Origin: Ailurus styani
Taxonomy: Eukaryota > Chordata > Mammalia > Carnivora > Ailuridae
Assembly: GCA_002007465.1 (NCBI GenBank)
Contig: LNAC01000031.1
Location: 6,856,069-6,920,068, forward strand
Length of the DNA: 64,000 nucleotides
Reading direction: 5' to 3'
Made by a program: the position numbers and the translations under genes. Shown piece after piece: positions 11,900-25,100 of the stretch (the first letter of the stretch is position 1; every line of letters starts with the position of its first letter). Below the pieces are notes generated by a model. The model was given only the letters and a program-made list of their open reading frames with translations. It had not been told where the DNA came from and made no database searches.

Positions 11900-12620
11900 G
11901 AGCACTATACAGAGCTGTCTCTCATCATTTCTGTCTCCTTCTATTTCACTTATTCTAGTAATTTAACATTTCTGAGGTTGAAATCCATCTCCCTGTTAAT
12001 GCCATTTTAACAATCCTTGTCAGCTGGATAGAAGCATGACATAGACGTCATTGTGGATACATGTGCACCTAGGTTGTTATTACTGGTTCCCATGACTGGA
12101 GCTTGTAACCCTTCAACCTTCAATGGCTTCAAAGGCCATTTAAAGCCCTTGAAGGGAGGGATATGAATCCTGGTTGTGTCCGAAAACCTGTTGATACCTT
12201 CATTTAATAAAAAGAGTGCTAATAACGAAAGTTGACAAATGGATGTCAAAAGCCTGGTAGAAAACCATAGAAACATCAGTAGACAATTCTTTAAGGAAAT
12301 ATCACATCACCAACAATCTCGATGGACTAGTGGGTAACAGTTAGCAGAAAAACACAGACACTATTAACTCTGAGCAAAACAAGTATTTAGGAAGAATTGG
12401 ACCCCAAATGTGAAGAATCTCAACCAATTGATTTAATTTATATATTCAGTGTTATATATCCATGGGAGTGATATATGGTAAAAGTTCAGGTTTCACTGTA
12501 GAAGAACTCTTTGAGTAACTAAGAATAAAAGTTATAAGTGGCAAGAAAGTGTTGCACGTAGTATAATTCATTGTTTTTTTTCTCTTGTATAATATAAAGG
12601 TGCCCTTTATAATTAATGGC
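11900..12620. other. Unique non-coding DNA
   Basis: No repeat or exon is recognised. Confidence 0.4.
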
Positions 12621-12627
12621 TTTTTAG

Positions 12628-12750
12628 ATACCATGAAATATATTAGTACCTACCTTATAGAATTATTATAAGAATGACTGTAAGTGCTTAGGACAGTACC
12701 TAGCATATGATGAGCATTTTATAAATGATAGTTATCAAATATATTTAGTA
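12628..12750 (+). repeat. MIR SINE 3' fragment, sense
   Basis: 'tagtacctaccttatagaat', 'aagtgcttaggacagtacct' and 'gcatatgatgagcattttat' match the MIR 3' half. Confidence 0.7.
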
Positions 12751-14090
12751 GAAATTATAAATTTTCCTTCAAAAAGAGTGAATCAGTATACAATACCATT
12801 TTAACAATTTTATTACAGTAATTTTTAAACTAAAACATAATTTGGTATAATTCTTCATTAAAGAAAACAAAGCCATTATCTCAAACTATCATATGTGACC
12901 ATGTGTCTTCTCTACAGATAAAAGGAATAGTTAAATTTGCTGAAAGTCTAAACCTGCCCCCTCAAACATCTGCAAAGTAGTCCCATAATCACTTAATTCT
13001 ATATATTATTTCCTCAAATAGATGTTTTTGTTTTGTTTCTCCAATTGATGTTTAAGATTTCTGGGTTATAAATAGGAATAAATTTCACCAATGATTCTTT
13101 GACTGCCAGCTAATTATTATTATTTGACAGAAAAATTATATTTAAAAAAATTAAAACATCTTAAGGAAATTTATTGGGTGCCTGTATTTTTTAAAAAAAA
13201 AGCACTAAGGGCATATTATGTGACTATATTCAGGAATATTTTGATATATATGAAATCAGTCAGCTTTTCCATACAATGCATTTTTTGAGACGTTGGTCCT
13301 TTATTGATTCAGTTTCTTGATCAATGCAAACTTGACGTTACACTTTGACTTTAAGATATTGGAATTCTTATTCTTTACTCAAGTTCTCATTTCAGATGTA
13401 AGAGTGTCAGATTGCTCTAGGTAGGAATTAGAGAAAGAAGTTTTCTAACTAGAGATAACAAAAATCTTTCTGCTTGTTATCTTCTCATGAGGTATCTCCA
13501 CTTGAGATCACATTATTCCTATAATTTTTTAGAACCAGTTCTCCTGAGTTCCTGACTTCCTAACTTTCATATTTGAACTTAGAAAAAATTCTACCATCAC
13601 AATATGTTAAAAGAAAGATTTTGAATCTTCATAACTTCCTATGTATAGTTTTTGGTTTACGATGATTAATTTAGGATAGAAAATTGATCTGCCATTCTGA
13701 TACAGAAAATTGATGGGTTTCTCTTTCCCTTTTCCATGGAGGAATATTTGCTAATCTTTTGGAATCCCTGGGAGGCTTGGTCTTACTGTATCTCTTGGCA
13801 GAGTCCTGTTCAGGGCTTGTTGTGGGCCATGCAACAGGCAGTAGTCTCCCAGAAGGCCATGCTCACTTGCAGGGTGGACAAACCTTCACTCCAATATTCT
13901 TGAAAGAATGAATGGAACATCGTTCATCTCCATCTGTTTCCCACACTGTCCTTTCAGTCCTTTCACTGTCCTCACAGACTGAAAGGGCAGAGTCTGCATA
14001 GCCACAGGTGATTTTCTATGGGAGAGTCAGAGAAAGTCAGAAGGAAATTACCTTTACTTAGGGACAAAATTTGTTTTCTGGATAATTTGA
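12750..14090. other. Unique AT-rich non-coding DNA
   Basis: No repeat is recognised. Several A-runs occur (13143-13150, 13191-13201). There is no supported gene. Confidence 0.45.
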
Positions 14091-14091
14091 C

Positions 14092-14286
14092 TTTTTTTTT
14101 TTTTAAAGAGACTTTATGTATTTATTTGAGAAAGAAAGAGTGCACCAGCAGAGGGGAGGAGCAGAGGGAGAAGAAGCAGACTCCCTGCTGAGTGGGGAGC
14201 CTGGCATGGGGCTCTATCCCAGGACCCTGAGATCATGACCCGAGTTGAAGGCAGATACTTAACTTACTGAGCCATCCAGGTGCCTG
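14092..14286 (-). repeat. Can-SINE, antisense, older
   Basis: T-run/AAAGAG...TATTTATTTGAGAAAG start, GA-rich middle, 'tatcccaggaccctgagatcatgac' and an eroded head 'gagccatccaggtgcctg'. More substitutions than the SINEs at 5.9 or 53.5 kb. Confidence 0.94.
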
Positions 14287-15142
14287 TCTTTTTAAAGAAA
14301 TCTCATAAGAGAAAATATGTAAACATTCATATTTCCACAACAAATTTTAAAGATTTGTGCATGTTGCCACCTCTCAGAAAATCAGAATTCTGATGGTATG
14401 GCAAATATAGAAAAAGGTATAAAATACACATCTCTAATTATTCACATCTCTAGATATTCACCACCTATTTTAAAAATGCTCACGGGGGAGAAATTTTATT
14501 CCATAGTATGTGTTCAAGTCATTTGCAGACAGATGCCTTCTATTCAGTCCTTTCTGCTCTCAGAGCTGTTTATAGATATCCTAAGCCATGACCAAGTTAA
14601 AGGCTGAGTTGTTGAAAAATTATTGCAATGAAATTTTTAGCTTTTTCAGGAAGTTGAGGAAGGAGTTTAATTTGTCTTCATGAGGGCATCCAGTAACTGG
14701 GTTCTCCTTGGATGCCCACAAGTCCAAGGAATTGCTGTACCTGCGCAGAGAGCAGCATGGGACTGCTTACCTGAGTAGGGGGGTTGAGACTGGATAGTTG
14801 ATGCTTAAAATGTAGCAGACCTCATGCCAGCCAATCTAGTACAGTGGTTGTTAAGATAGGCAAGCAAACAATTGTCATTGAAAGTGGAGTCAAGCATTTA
14901 GAGGCAGAAACACTAATTAGAACTAATTGACAAGTGTTATAGCACTCACCAGGGTAGCTCTTTACATAGGAAAATGATAGTTATGTAAATACAGTGATTA
15001 ATTGTATTCGCATAGCCATTACTTTTCTTTTTGGCATCAAGCATGACCAGAACTTGGCCATTGACTCAACTTCAAATTTATGGTAGATTTCTCAATGAAC
15101 GTTTCTGTTTCTCAAGCCAGTTTTGCTTTTGTCATTTATATG

Positions 15143-15206
15143 TATGTGTGTGTTTCTGTGTGTGTGTGGTGTGTGTGTTTATCATATTTCTGTGTGTGTG
15201 TGTGTT
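15143..15206 (+). repeat. (TG)n microsatellite, interrupted
   Basis: Two TG blocks separated by 'tttatcatatttc'. The open frames read across it (Val/Cys-rich) follow from the repeat. Confidence 0.9.
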
Positions 15207-15664
15207 TTACTACAACATCTCTGTTGGATATAGATACAATTTGTAACCATCTTCAGTCTCTGTTGTGGAACTTACTCACAATCCATTGACATATTGAAAA
15301 ATCATTCTAGGCTGATAAACATAAATACAGTTATTTGCTCTACTTTTTTATGATTTAAATATTCTGGTAATGATTTGAAAACAAGTCTTCAAGTCTGTCA
15401 ATCTAGCATCTGCCACAAACACTAATTCTCATAAGAAAAAGGAGTTGTGCTGAGTGCATTATTTAGCTGTAAGTACATTTTGCCATATTAAAAATATATA
15501 TGAAGACTCTAAATTTAGAGGTTTCACAAAAGCAAAACCAAAGAAAGCACATTTGACTACTTCTTGTAATGTGAGAAATGGTGAAGGAGAGCGTGTGAGC
15601 ATCTGATTAAAGCCAGATACCAGGTGGGAGCTGAGTGGAAGGACAATGGGGGTGAGCAAAGTTT

Positions 15665-15800
15665 GGAGGTGTGGATTCAAGCCATGATTCTATCTTGAAT
15701 TATCTGTGTAACCAAGGGAAGCCATTTGAGCTCTTTTGATCTGAGTTTTCTTGTCTTTAAAATGAGAAGAATGAAACAGATGTTTTCCAAGGTCCCTTTT
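15665..15800 (+). repeat. MIR SINE fragment, sense
   Basis: 'ggattcaagcc', 'ctgtgtaaccaaggg', 'cttgtctttaaaatgagaagaat' follow the MIR order. Confidence 0.6.
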
Positions 15801-16310
15801 TCCTTTGAAAAATTAGTCCATTTTCAGTTATTTATTTTGAAATATTTCCAGCGTAAGTTCACTAGAGTGAAGTTTAGCCCATTTTCACAGACAGTGGTAA
15901 AGAGCCTCTGGTGATGTGAATGGTGGCTCAGACCTGGGATTGAGTCCTGTCTGGTTCATGACCCTTGTGGACTTGACCCATTTCCTTGGGGTGGGAGAGG
16001 AAATTGGAGAGAGGTAAAGGAATAGGATATCCTTGGATTGAGATACTCTACACAGTTATCCTGTTTCAATTATATAGGTATTAGAAACCATCTTCTGACT
16101 AAAATACAGTATTTTTTTTTTTTTTTTACAGTTTTAGGACAAGGAAAAGGATAAAGTTGAAAGAGTTGATGATCCACTTCTGTATAAAATCATACCTCTA
16201 AATAGCTATTTCTTAAAAATGTGTTTGTCTGATTTTTGCAAGCAGAGTCATCACAACCTCTTCTACAACTCAATCTCAGAGTAATTTAATGTGAAAAAAG
16301 AATTTGATTA

Positions 16311-16762
16311 TTGTGTAAGTTTCCTAGTGCTGCCATAATGAATTGTCACAAACTGGGTAGCTTGAAAAGCAGAAATATATTCTCTCACAGTTTTTTGGGC
16401 TAGAGGTCTGAAGTCAAATGATCGACAGGGGCCCTGTTCCCTCTGAAGCCTCTAGGAAAGAATCTGGCTCATGTCTATTCTGGCTATTGTCTAGCTGACA
16501 ATCCTTGGTGTTTCCTGGAAGCAGCACTCCCATCTCTGTCGCTGTTGTCACTTAGTGTTACCCCTGTATGTCTGTGTCTCTGTCCAAATCTCTCTCTTCT
16601 TATAAGTACACCGGTCAATGGGTTTAGGGGCCAACTTACTGCGGTGTGACTTTATTGTAACTAATTACATCTGCAAACACTCCATTTCCAAATATGGTCA
16701 CATTCTGAGTTTTTAGGTAGACATGATTTGGGGGGAGACATTATTCAACTCAGTAAAATTGT
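16311..16762 (-). mobile_element. Solo LTR of an ERVL-MaLR element (MLT1/MST type), antisense
   Basis: It reads 'ttcctagtgctgccataatg', 'cacaaactgggtagcttgaa', 'tctcacag', 'cttcttataagtacaccggtc', 'ccaaatatggtcacattctg' and ends near 'ggggggagacattattcaac', the antisense order of the mammalian MaLR LTR. I see no internal retroviral sequence on either side, so it is a solo LTR and an old one. Confidence 0.85.
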
Positions 16763-16810
16763 CATCTAGAGGAAAATGATGACCCAACAAGTATCTGATG
16801 ACAAATAAAT

Positions 16811-17005
16811 ATTTTTTAAAGATTTATTTATTTATTTTAGAGAGAAGGCACAAACAGGGGAAGGGCAAAGAGAGACAGAGAAAAGCAGATTCTCCGCTGA
16901 CCACAGAGCCTGAGGCAGGCTTCACTCTTATAATAACCCTGAGATCATAACTTGAGTCAAAATCAAGAATCTGATGCTTAACCGACTGAGCCATCTAGGT
17001 ACTCC
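16811..17005 (-). repeat. Can-SINE, antisense, diverged
   Basis: TTTTTTAAAGATTTATTTATTTATTTTAGAG-type start (read in pieces), GA-rich middle, 'aaccctgagatcataac' and 'gactgagccatctaggtactcc'. Imperfect target-site copies 'acaaataaa...atttt' lie at about 16801 and 17006. Confidence 0.93.
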
Positions 17006-17011
17006 ACAAAT

Positions 17012-17855
17012 AAAAATATTTTAATTTAAAAATCAAAAGTACACAAAAATAGGTCACTCAAAAGAATTGTTAGATGTAGGTGTTAGATGTGATTCTCAAA
17101 GATGGCTTAAATGTGAAAATTACATTAAGTAATAATTTTCATAATAAATTTTAAATGTGTGAAATTTGTGCAATGGATCACAAATTTGAGTGCATGCCAA
17201 GTATATTCAGTAAACAACTTTGCCAAAACTATGGTTAAGTGTGTAAAAGAAGAACAAAAAATAATGGAAAATAATGTCTATTTCTTTAATCCTAAATTGC
17301 TTCCTTTATGGCTTTTCCCTCTTCTTTTAAAAGCATTTTCTTCTCGATTACTCCATTGGACATAATCTTACATACCTATTATTCTGTTTTCTTGATTTTT
17401 ATTTTTTTCCCTAGCATATTGATTTTTATAATTCTATTTTAAGCTTTTATATTAAAGTAAAAACTGGTTTAAAGGTGATTTATTAAACTTGACTATCACC
17501 AGTGGAACTTGATCTAATTTAGCTACGATAATTTTTTTTTAAAGGAAGGTACCATGATTCATGTATTGACAGGTTAAAAAAATCTTCTATTATCACCTTT
17601 TCTGTGAACCCCTCACTTCTCTAATGAATTTGTAGTGAGATTTTTAATTAAAATGTTGGTAATAAAAGTATAAAACACGTTGTTTAAATTTACACTTGTA
17701 AATAATGCATCAAGCTTAAAACACACATACATTTCACTGGAGAGAAAGATGAGGTCTCAGGGTAGAAGGGCAGGATATGTTCAATGAAATAGTGAACAAT
17801 AAAATGACTTGATGAAATTTGTAATGAAGGACTTATTTTTTTAAAGAATGAAAGG
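17012..17855. other. Unique AT-rich non-coding DNA
   Basis: Nothing is recognised beyond T-runs at 17401-17409 and 17531-17540. Confidence 0.4.
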
Positions 17856-17857
17856 AA

Positions 17858-18062
17858 GGGGCACCTGGATGGCTCAGTCAGTTAAGCGTCTGCCTTTGGC
17901 TGGGGTCATGATCCCAGTGTCCTGCGATTGAGCCCCACATTGGGCTCCCTGCTCTGCGAAGTGTCTGCTTCATCCTCTCCCTCTCACCCTGCTCATGGTT
18001 GTGCTCACACATACTCTCTCTCTTCCTCTCTCTGAAATAAATAAATAAAATCTTTAAAAAAA
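17858..18062 (+). repeat. Can-SINE, sense
   Basis: Full order: 'ggggcacctggatggctcag' head with tRNA-like A box, 'gtcatgatcccagtgtcctg', CT-rich tract, 'aaataaataaataaaatctt' tail and A-run. Confidence 0.96.
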
Positions 18063-18574
18063 TATGAAGAATCAAACGGAGTGAACAGCATAATACAATA
18101 ATCTACATAACCAGGACTGAGAGCCTTTAAACAAGGTAATGCCAGTAAGAACTAAATAGGGATAGATTTAAAAGAAGTATGAAGTGTAGAGCTCATAATA
18201 TAGGTTGGACAAAGAAAGGGAAAATTTGAGTATGGTATGTAGGTTTCTGTATTGGTCAATTTGGTAGTGGTTGGTGGCTTTAACATTACAGGGAATATAA
18301 GGATTTTAGAAAAGGATGTTTGACTTTGTGTATGTAACTTCACATGCTTATAGAGCACCAAAGCGAAGACATCCAAAGTGCAGATTTGAAGCTCAAGAAA
18401 AATACCTTAGATCAAGACAATTTTAAATTTGATTTTTCTCTCATTTTTTTCCCAAAAGACAATTTTCAATGGTTTATGAATAAAAAAATAAAATAAATTG
18501 AGAATAAGTAATAAAATTACAACAAAAAAGAAAATGAAGGTGGGAAAATCAGAGGAAGCCATAAGTGAGATTAG

Positions 18575-18603
18575 TTAAGCAACTGTTTTATACAGTTGCT
18601 TAA
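18575..18603. other. Perfect 12-bp hairpin
   Basis: The arms 'ttaagcaactgt' (18575-18586) and 'acagttgcttaa' (18592-18603) pair exactly around a 5-base loop. No element was recognised around it. Confidence 0.6.
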
Positions 18604-18697
18604 AGTGGAGTAGAAATATTTCTCTAAGCCTTCTAGCAGCAATCATGAGGGAACACCATCAATGTTAACAGGGCATGGAGTTTTATGTTTTTTAATT

Positions 18698-18775
18698 GTT
18701 GAATCCTTCAAACCTAGAAGAATGTCTGACCCATAGTAGTGGCTCAATAAGTATTTGTTGAATAAATGCAAAAAG
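18698..18775 (+). repeat. LINE-2 3' end, sense
   Basis: 'gaatgtctgacccatagtag' followed by 'gctcaataagtatttgttg' and 'aataaatg', the LINE-2 terminal motif. Confidence 0.65.
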
Positions 18776-18985
18776 TGATTTGTAGATTTCTAAATGATTT
18801 TTAATGGTAATAATTATTTACCCTAGGAAAAATTACCCAAATGGTTGAAATAGATTGTATGCTTTTTTCCCAAGGACACTGATATTTGGCTAATTCAAAT
18901 ATCAAAATGTATTAATATCATTTTCATTTTGGGGAGGGGAGGAGAATCTAGGTTTNTTCTCCCAATCAGAAGATTGGCTTTTTGT

Positions 18986-19185
18986 CTTTTTTTTTTTAAA
19001 GATTTTATTTATTTATTTCACAGAGGGAGAGAGATCACAAGGAGGCAGAGAAGCAGGCAGAGAGAGAGGGGGAAGCAGGCTCCCCGCTGAGCAGGGAGCC
19101 CGATGCGGGCCTCGATCCCAGGACCCCGAGATCATGACCTGAGCCGAAAGCAGAGGCTTTAACCCACTGAGCCACCCAGGCGCCC
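18986..19185 (-). repeat. Can-SINE (mustelid type), antisense
   Basis: T-run/AAAGATTTTATTTATTTATTT start, 'gagatcacaaggaggcagag', 'aagcaggcagagag', 'gatcccaggaccccgagatc' and 'gccacccaggcgccc' end. The 'gatcacaa.taggcagag' module is the reversed CTGCCTACTTGTGATC tail, a mustelid feature. A single N lies 30 bases upstream at 18956. Confidence 0.97.
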
Positions 19186-19189
19186 TTGA

Positions 19190-21890
19190 AATAGTTTTAT
19201 ACACTTAAATATTGGCCTATTCTTAGGTGCTCCAGAACAGGTTTGCTCATGAAGCTCTACTTTATGAATGACCGTGCTCATAACTGTCAAAGAAGGGTTC
19301 TTATTCTTAGGTTCACAATGAATGGAAAGAAGGGGGAGGACTTTTGTTTCCCCTCGTTTTGAAGATATGCAGTTTAATTCTCCCCATCGAGGCAACGATT
19401 GCTTCCGTTGCATCATGTTCCTATTTCCTGTGAGCATACAGCCAACCAGGGCTCTGAGGAGTACAGAGGAAGCCAAATTCAGTCAATATTGACAGTGAAC
19501 TACTGAGATGCAGAGCCCACTTAGACCAATGAAATAGATTATGGCCATAAATGTAACTTTGTAGCATCCTGATTTCTTTGAGAAGAGAGAAAAGATATTC
19601 ATGTAATTTGATTAAATGCCAAACAACTTTCTAGAAAAATGAGTAAAAGGCAACTAGGGTTTTTCCTGTCAGAAACACAAGAGATCTCCATCAGATCTTC
19701 TGAATTCCTATGAATCCTAGAATATTACTTAGGCATCTCTTTTTATATTCCACCCTATCGCCAACCCCCTGCTAATACAGAGACAGTACCTCTCTACAAT
19801 ATCAAATTTTGGTAAATTGATTTCCTCAGGAAGCAGGTAGTTATACTTCATTGGTTTAGAAGTTTAGGAGCACCACTGGAAAGAGTTTCTCTTTGCTCTA
19901 CCCAAGTTTTGTATCTATAGTTCCTGAATATCTGCTATGATCCTTTCTTTCCACCTGCCACTATTCAACTTCATGACTTGCTTGCCTTCTAGCTGGGTAT
20001 TTGAAAGAACAGGGTAAGGGGGAGAAGCCAACACTGACTACCAAATGCTTTCTAAGGACTCTTGCTGCAACTTGCCCATGGTCCCTTTCATGTGACCATC
20101 TTACGCAATCATTTATTTGAAAGTGCAGATAACCATGCTGCATTCTTTTGAGCAGTCCAATTGTTTTCCTGAGCTTTGAATCTGTCTGTGTCACTCATTA
20201 GGGTTTCACTGTCCCTTACTGGGAGGCACAGCTCAGCTTTACAAAAGAATTTCCAGATGCCTACTGTCCATTACAGGGTGAGTGATCATGTGTTTCACAA
20301 CTGACTTCAACCTAGAAGGTGTTGTGAAGAAGGTAAAGCCATGATATCAAACATCAGAACTTTTATGTATCTAAAAACCTTGGTCCAAAGCATCATGTGA
20401 ATAATACTTCAAAAATATTTTCAGATGTATTGCTGTATCTTATCACTTACTTTCTCTGAGTCTTCCCACCCAACGGTGATTTGAGTTTTTGTATTATAGG
20501 AAAATCATACGTAATCTCTGAAACAAGAAGGTCTTTGTTAAGAATTTATTGTCTGCTTGGATTTTCATTTTAAAACACATCAAGAAAACCAGTCTTTTGA
20601 GGTGAAATATAATTTTGTAAATTTCTTTAGTAAATCAAATCAAGCCTTGGGGATCCAGACCATAAAGTATTTTCTGTAGTATAGAAATTATGTTCTCTTT
20701 GGCTAGGACTTCTCACCATGAGACTGATAACCTTGGAGTAAAAAAAATGTATGATATGATATGATCCCCTTATGATCTCCAGAGATTATGGGCAAAAGAA
20801 AGTAAAGACACACAGACTAAAAAGTGGCAATAAGTCATCGTTCTCATTTTAAGAGGTAGTCTATTCTTACCACAATCACCGGTGGATTCCCCAGGAAGGA
20901 GGAGTTTTCATGGGGAGCCTTAGGACACAGGAACTAGTGGTGTACTTTTACTTGCATACTAGTGGTGTGCTTTTATAAGCCTGCTGCTACCTTTCAGGAG
21001 AATCCGCAAACCTGGAAACTTCCAATATGGCACAGAGGGGGAAGGAAAGGGCAAGATATGTTAGCCTGGGACAGTGTTGCTCCCTCCACATGGCATGTAC
21101 ATAATACTCAGTGACCCATATTTTCCTCAGTGAGAGGAAATGTATGCCAGTACAACTGGTGGGCCATCAGATCTTGGTTAAGAGTAAAGAGGTCATCTTG
21201 TATGGATAATTTTGGTACCACAGTACCAGTACATCATAGTGAGAGAGCCTGATGGTGGCAGTAGCTTTTCAGGTGTCACCAGTCCAGGGAGCATCTAGTT
21301 CAGCCACTCTGCAGCCAGGGACTTGGAAAAATCCTGAGGCAACCATGCACATTGAGAAACTCTTTTCATTCCCTACCTGGTACAAGGCTACATGCCAACA
21401 TATACACCAAGATGACTTCTCAGATAGGAGCAACAGTAGGGAGCAGGACTTCATAAGACTGACCATTTTCTTGGGTTGCTCAGTCAGAAACATGGTTATC
21501 TATAAAGTTGTTATAATTACTCGGTTGAATTAAGCTTACCCAACTGGACTAAGTTAGAGTCACTTCTAACTCTATCTTCATTAGCCAGAAGGATGAAGAA
21601 TTTTTAAAGGATTGGGTCAGTTATAGAAAAATAAAGGCATTTTCTTTCTGCATAGGGATGTGAGTATATTTGAGACCCTTTTTAAATTATAGTTTATCTT
21701 TGTTCAGATAATTAGGAAATGAGAGAAATTTGGGAGATTTTTTATTAATAGTATACATGACCAGTGTTGCCTTCTACAGAAAGCGCTTAGGATCATGGAG
21801 CAATTAGTGTGGTTGATACTATTCAAACATTCTAACCCATTCATAGTTTCAAAAGATCTACAGTGAGGGTGGATGTGACTTCTATCAAAA
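19190..21890. other. Unassigned non-coding DNA
   Basis: No repeat family is recognised, and the base composition is somewhat less AT-rich than its surroundings. It includes a short imperfect tandem duplication (units from 20933 and 20958 sharing 'actagtggtgt.ctttta') and 'atatgatatgat' near 20755. Overlapping frames of 93 and 74 codons at 21.25-21.53 kb on opposite strands have no domain. Confidence 0.4.
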
Positions 21891-21901
21891 TAATTCCTTG
21901 A

Positions 21902-22146
21902 TAACATGGAGGACATTAGGAGAAGGAAAAGAAAAGTGAATTGGGGGAAATCGGAGGGGGAGATGAACGATGAGAGACTGTGGACGCTGAGAAACAAACA
22001 GGGTAATGGAGGGGAGTGGGTGGGGGGGATGGGTGAGCCTGGTGGTGGGTATTCAGCAGGGCACATATTGCATGGTGCACTGGGTGTGGTGCATAAACAA
22101 TGTATCTTTGAACACCGAAAAAATAAAATGAAATTAAAAAAAAAAG
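21902..22146 (+). mobile_element. LINE-1 3' UTR copy, sense, 5'-truncated
   Basis: GA-rich start, G-rich polypurine tract (22001-22033), 'tattcagcagggcacatatt', 'gcactgggtgtggtgcataa', 'aataaaatg' and an A-run tail. An 11-bp target-site copy 'taattccttga' lies at 21891-21901 and 22147-22157. Only about 245 bases of L1 were inserted. Confidence 0.93.
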
Positions 22147-22157
22147 TAATTCCTTGA

Positions 22158-25100
22158 GAGGGAAACAAGAAGGGCCTGGTTTGTCTGCTAGTATATGTAA
22201 GTTAAAAAAAATTACAGTTCTCTCTTTAGATAAGTACTCAGGCTCAGGGTGCCCAGCTTTTGTCAGGGACACAGAAAGCTCCATCTTTATTTTGATGGAC
22301 GAAATGAGAGATTAGTTTGAACAGCTGATTTTTATTCCAGTCATTCCACAAACTGTCAGGGTTTGTTTGGGATTTCTTCCTAGTAGGCTGTTTATCACTC
22401 TGACTTTCTTTGTTCTTCCTGGCTTTGATCTCAGTGGACCAGATTTTTGTCCTAAGTAACTCTAGGGGAATTCCAGAACAAGAGCAACATTCTGATTTGA
22501 TGTTTGGAAGCTCTCTCCATCATTTGTCTTTGCTGCTCTGTGTGCCTCTTTCATTTTCTTCTTTTCCTTTAGTTCATTTTAAGAGTGCAACATATCAGAG
22601 AAACAAGAAGAAGATGGGTCTTCTACAGAGTCTCTCTTTCAGATTGATTTTTCAAAGAGCTGCAGAATAGTAGTAAATGCCTTGCCCTGCTTCTGCCACA
22701 TGNCACATAGGAATCAGTCCAAAGACAAGTGTTTATTTTCTTGGTGAAAAATAATATCCAAGCCTGTTTGTGTGGACTGGTTACAAGCATTGAATTGCAT
22801 TAGCTGATTATTGTGAGGCCTAACCATTTCTAGACATTTTTTGTTTGATTGTTGTAAAATGTTTTAAAATCATAGCCAATTTTTGGTTCCCTGGGATTGT
22901 TTTTAGATCACTCATAGATTTTTGGTTGTTTTTGACATGTGTATGTATGGTTTCAGCACATACATGTAAATGTTTCCCTGAGTGTTATTCCCTTTTTCAG
23001 ATTCTTTTCCCTTGAGAGAAGTGTCCTTTATACACAAGGGCTAAGGGATCCTATGAATCTGAATTAGATCTAAAGTAACTTGGAATCAGAATTGCTTAGA
23101 GGGTCTACAAAAATGGTTTATAAGACTGTATTTAACATATGTGCATATATATTTAAGGTCAAATAAAATTGGACATGTGTCAAATTTAAGATGGTTTGAG
23201 AGGGCTAAATTGACACTTTGGCTGGAATTGTAATAGTCTAGTGCAGTGCAATGATCAGAGTCACAGAAGATGTCTCTCTCTATATGATTATTAGCAAAGA
23301 TACCATGAAATCATAAATTGACTTTTACTTAATAAATGAAATATATTTAGGGTTCAAAAATCTTTGAAATATGGAGAACAATAGAAAAAAAACCCAAAAA
23401 TGGAAAAGGGGTGGGGGAGACCTTGTAATTGAAAAGGTGGAAAAACTTAAATGAGGTGGCAGGTACCATCTGCTCTGGGAAGCCTTTCTACACTGCCCTG
23501 TGCATTCAAGCAGTATCATTCCTTTGTTAAAGGCAATGAGACTACTTCGATAATATCATTTCTTGGATACAATAGGGTTTAACTTTTTTTAAAAAAATCT
23601 GTCCTTAAAATGGCCCATACCTAGTGTTAAAGCTGCAGAACAAATCCATGCTGATAAAGAGCCTGAAGAAGATGATGACGTATCTCTATGAGTATGGCAA
23701 CAAATACATTCACAATAAACTATGTATGTTACCTGCTATACTATATAAAAATATTTATATAGAAAATTAGTTACCTCTTGAATAAATCTCTAAAACATGT
23801 GATTCTGTTTGTCATTGTATGCATAAACCTTCATTCTTTATGTGTTACCAGCTCCTTGCATCATTTCCTCCTCTTATGGCCCACTTTAAAGGAGAGATAC
23901 AGGAAACCCTTCCACTAGCTCAGATACTTAGAGAATCATCAGCTGGAGGCATTTTCCATAGAGAGTAGAATGAAAGGCCATAATGGGAATAAGTCTTCCT
24001 TAGAAGCTGGACTTCTTATATCATAAGTGTACTCACTTCTTGCTTATGACAGAGACATCTGTCATTTAGACCTTTGTCCTTTAAGAAATTACCAATTCTT
24101 TCCTTGTAGGAGTTTGTCCTCAGAAAATACTTTTAATGCAATCTATTAAATCGATTACATCCATGCTGAATTTTCAAATCAGATTTTAGTAGTCAGTCAA
24201 CTAAAATGTCAGTGAAAATGTGTAATTTATTATCTTTGTCTCAGCTTACAAGTTAACACAACACAACATAACATATTGATGGCAAAATGTAAAGCTTCAC
24301 ATAAACAAAAACAAAAGGCAAACAGATGGAAGCTCAACACATAGGAGAATAGCTATGGGTAGAGAAAATGTATTTATTTCTTATTTTCATTTAACTGTCT
24401 ACATCATGAAATTGTTGGCAATTATATATATTTTGGGCCAAAGTTTTAAATGAGAAATGAAACTATCGAAACTAATTTTCATAAATTAAGAAAATGACAT
24501 AGACCCTTTACAAAGTAAAATTCATTAATTTAGTTTCTTGCTACTAGAGAAGGCATGCTGATAGTGCCCAAATTCCTCTCAGGGCATTCGGCAAAGCCAT
24601 GTGCCAGAAGAATCTAGGAGAGTGGCCTACTTCTGAGAAGACTAGACCATCTGGGGAGAGCCCTGGCTCATTCCAGGGCTCTCATTTTTAAATTTGCCTA
24701 AATGCACACCTAAACATGTAAAGAAATGGTAGAACTTGACATTGAACTTCAAAATTTTACTGAGCCCAGAAATAAACCTAAAATGTGCTGCTTTTATTAT
24801 AACACTAATGAATAGTGATTCAAAATATAGCCAAACTAAGAAAATGAATGAGCCTCCAAATATTCCTGAATTCCAAACCTAGAACTTAGGTTTAGAACCA
24901 TGATCTTCAGCCATGAAGCTAAGATAGGATTTAAAAGACTCCCCTAACAACAGCCTGTTCCTCAGCCTTGAGATTTAATTAGTGTACATTTCCAACAACT
25001 ATGCACATTGAGGAGGACTTAAAAGGGCACTTTTCAGAAAACCACTGCATTATTTGGAGACTTTGAGGTGTTTATCCACAATTTGTGCCTTAACCAACCC

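Noticed and set aside
15031..15289. Two overlapping Cys/Val-rich frames
   Set aside because: They follow from the (TG)n repeat and have no other support.
17858..17930. tRNA-like A and B boxes
   Set aside because: They belong to Can-SINE heads, which derive from a tRNA gene. No cloverleaf tRNA gene is present.
21704..22284. Overlapping frames of 154, 122 and 83 codons
   Set aside because: They run through the L1 3' UTR insert and its polypurine tract, and change character at its edges.
23600..23690. Short frame ending in an acidic 'EPEEDDDVSL'
   Set aside because: About 20 codons with no convincing acceptor site, and no parent gene recognised.
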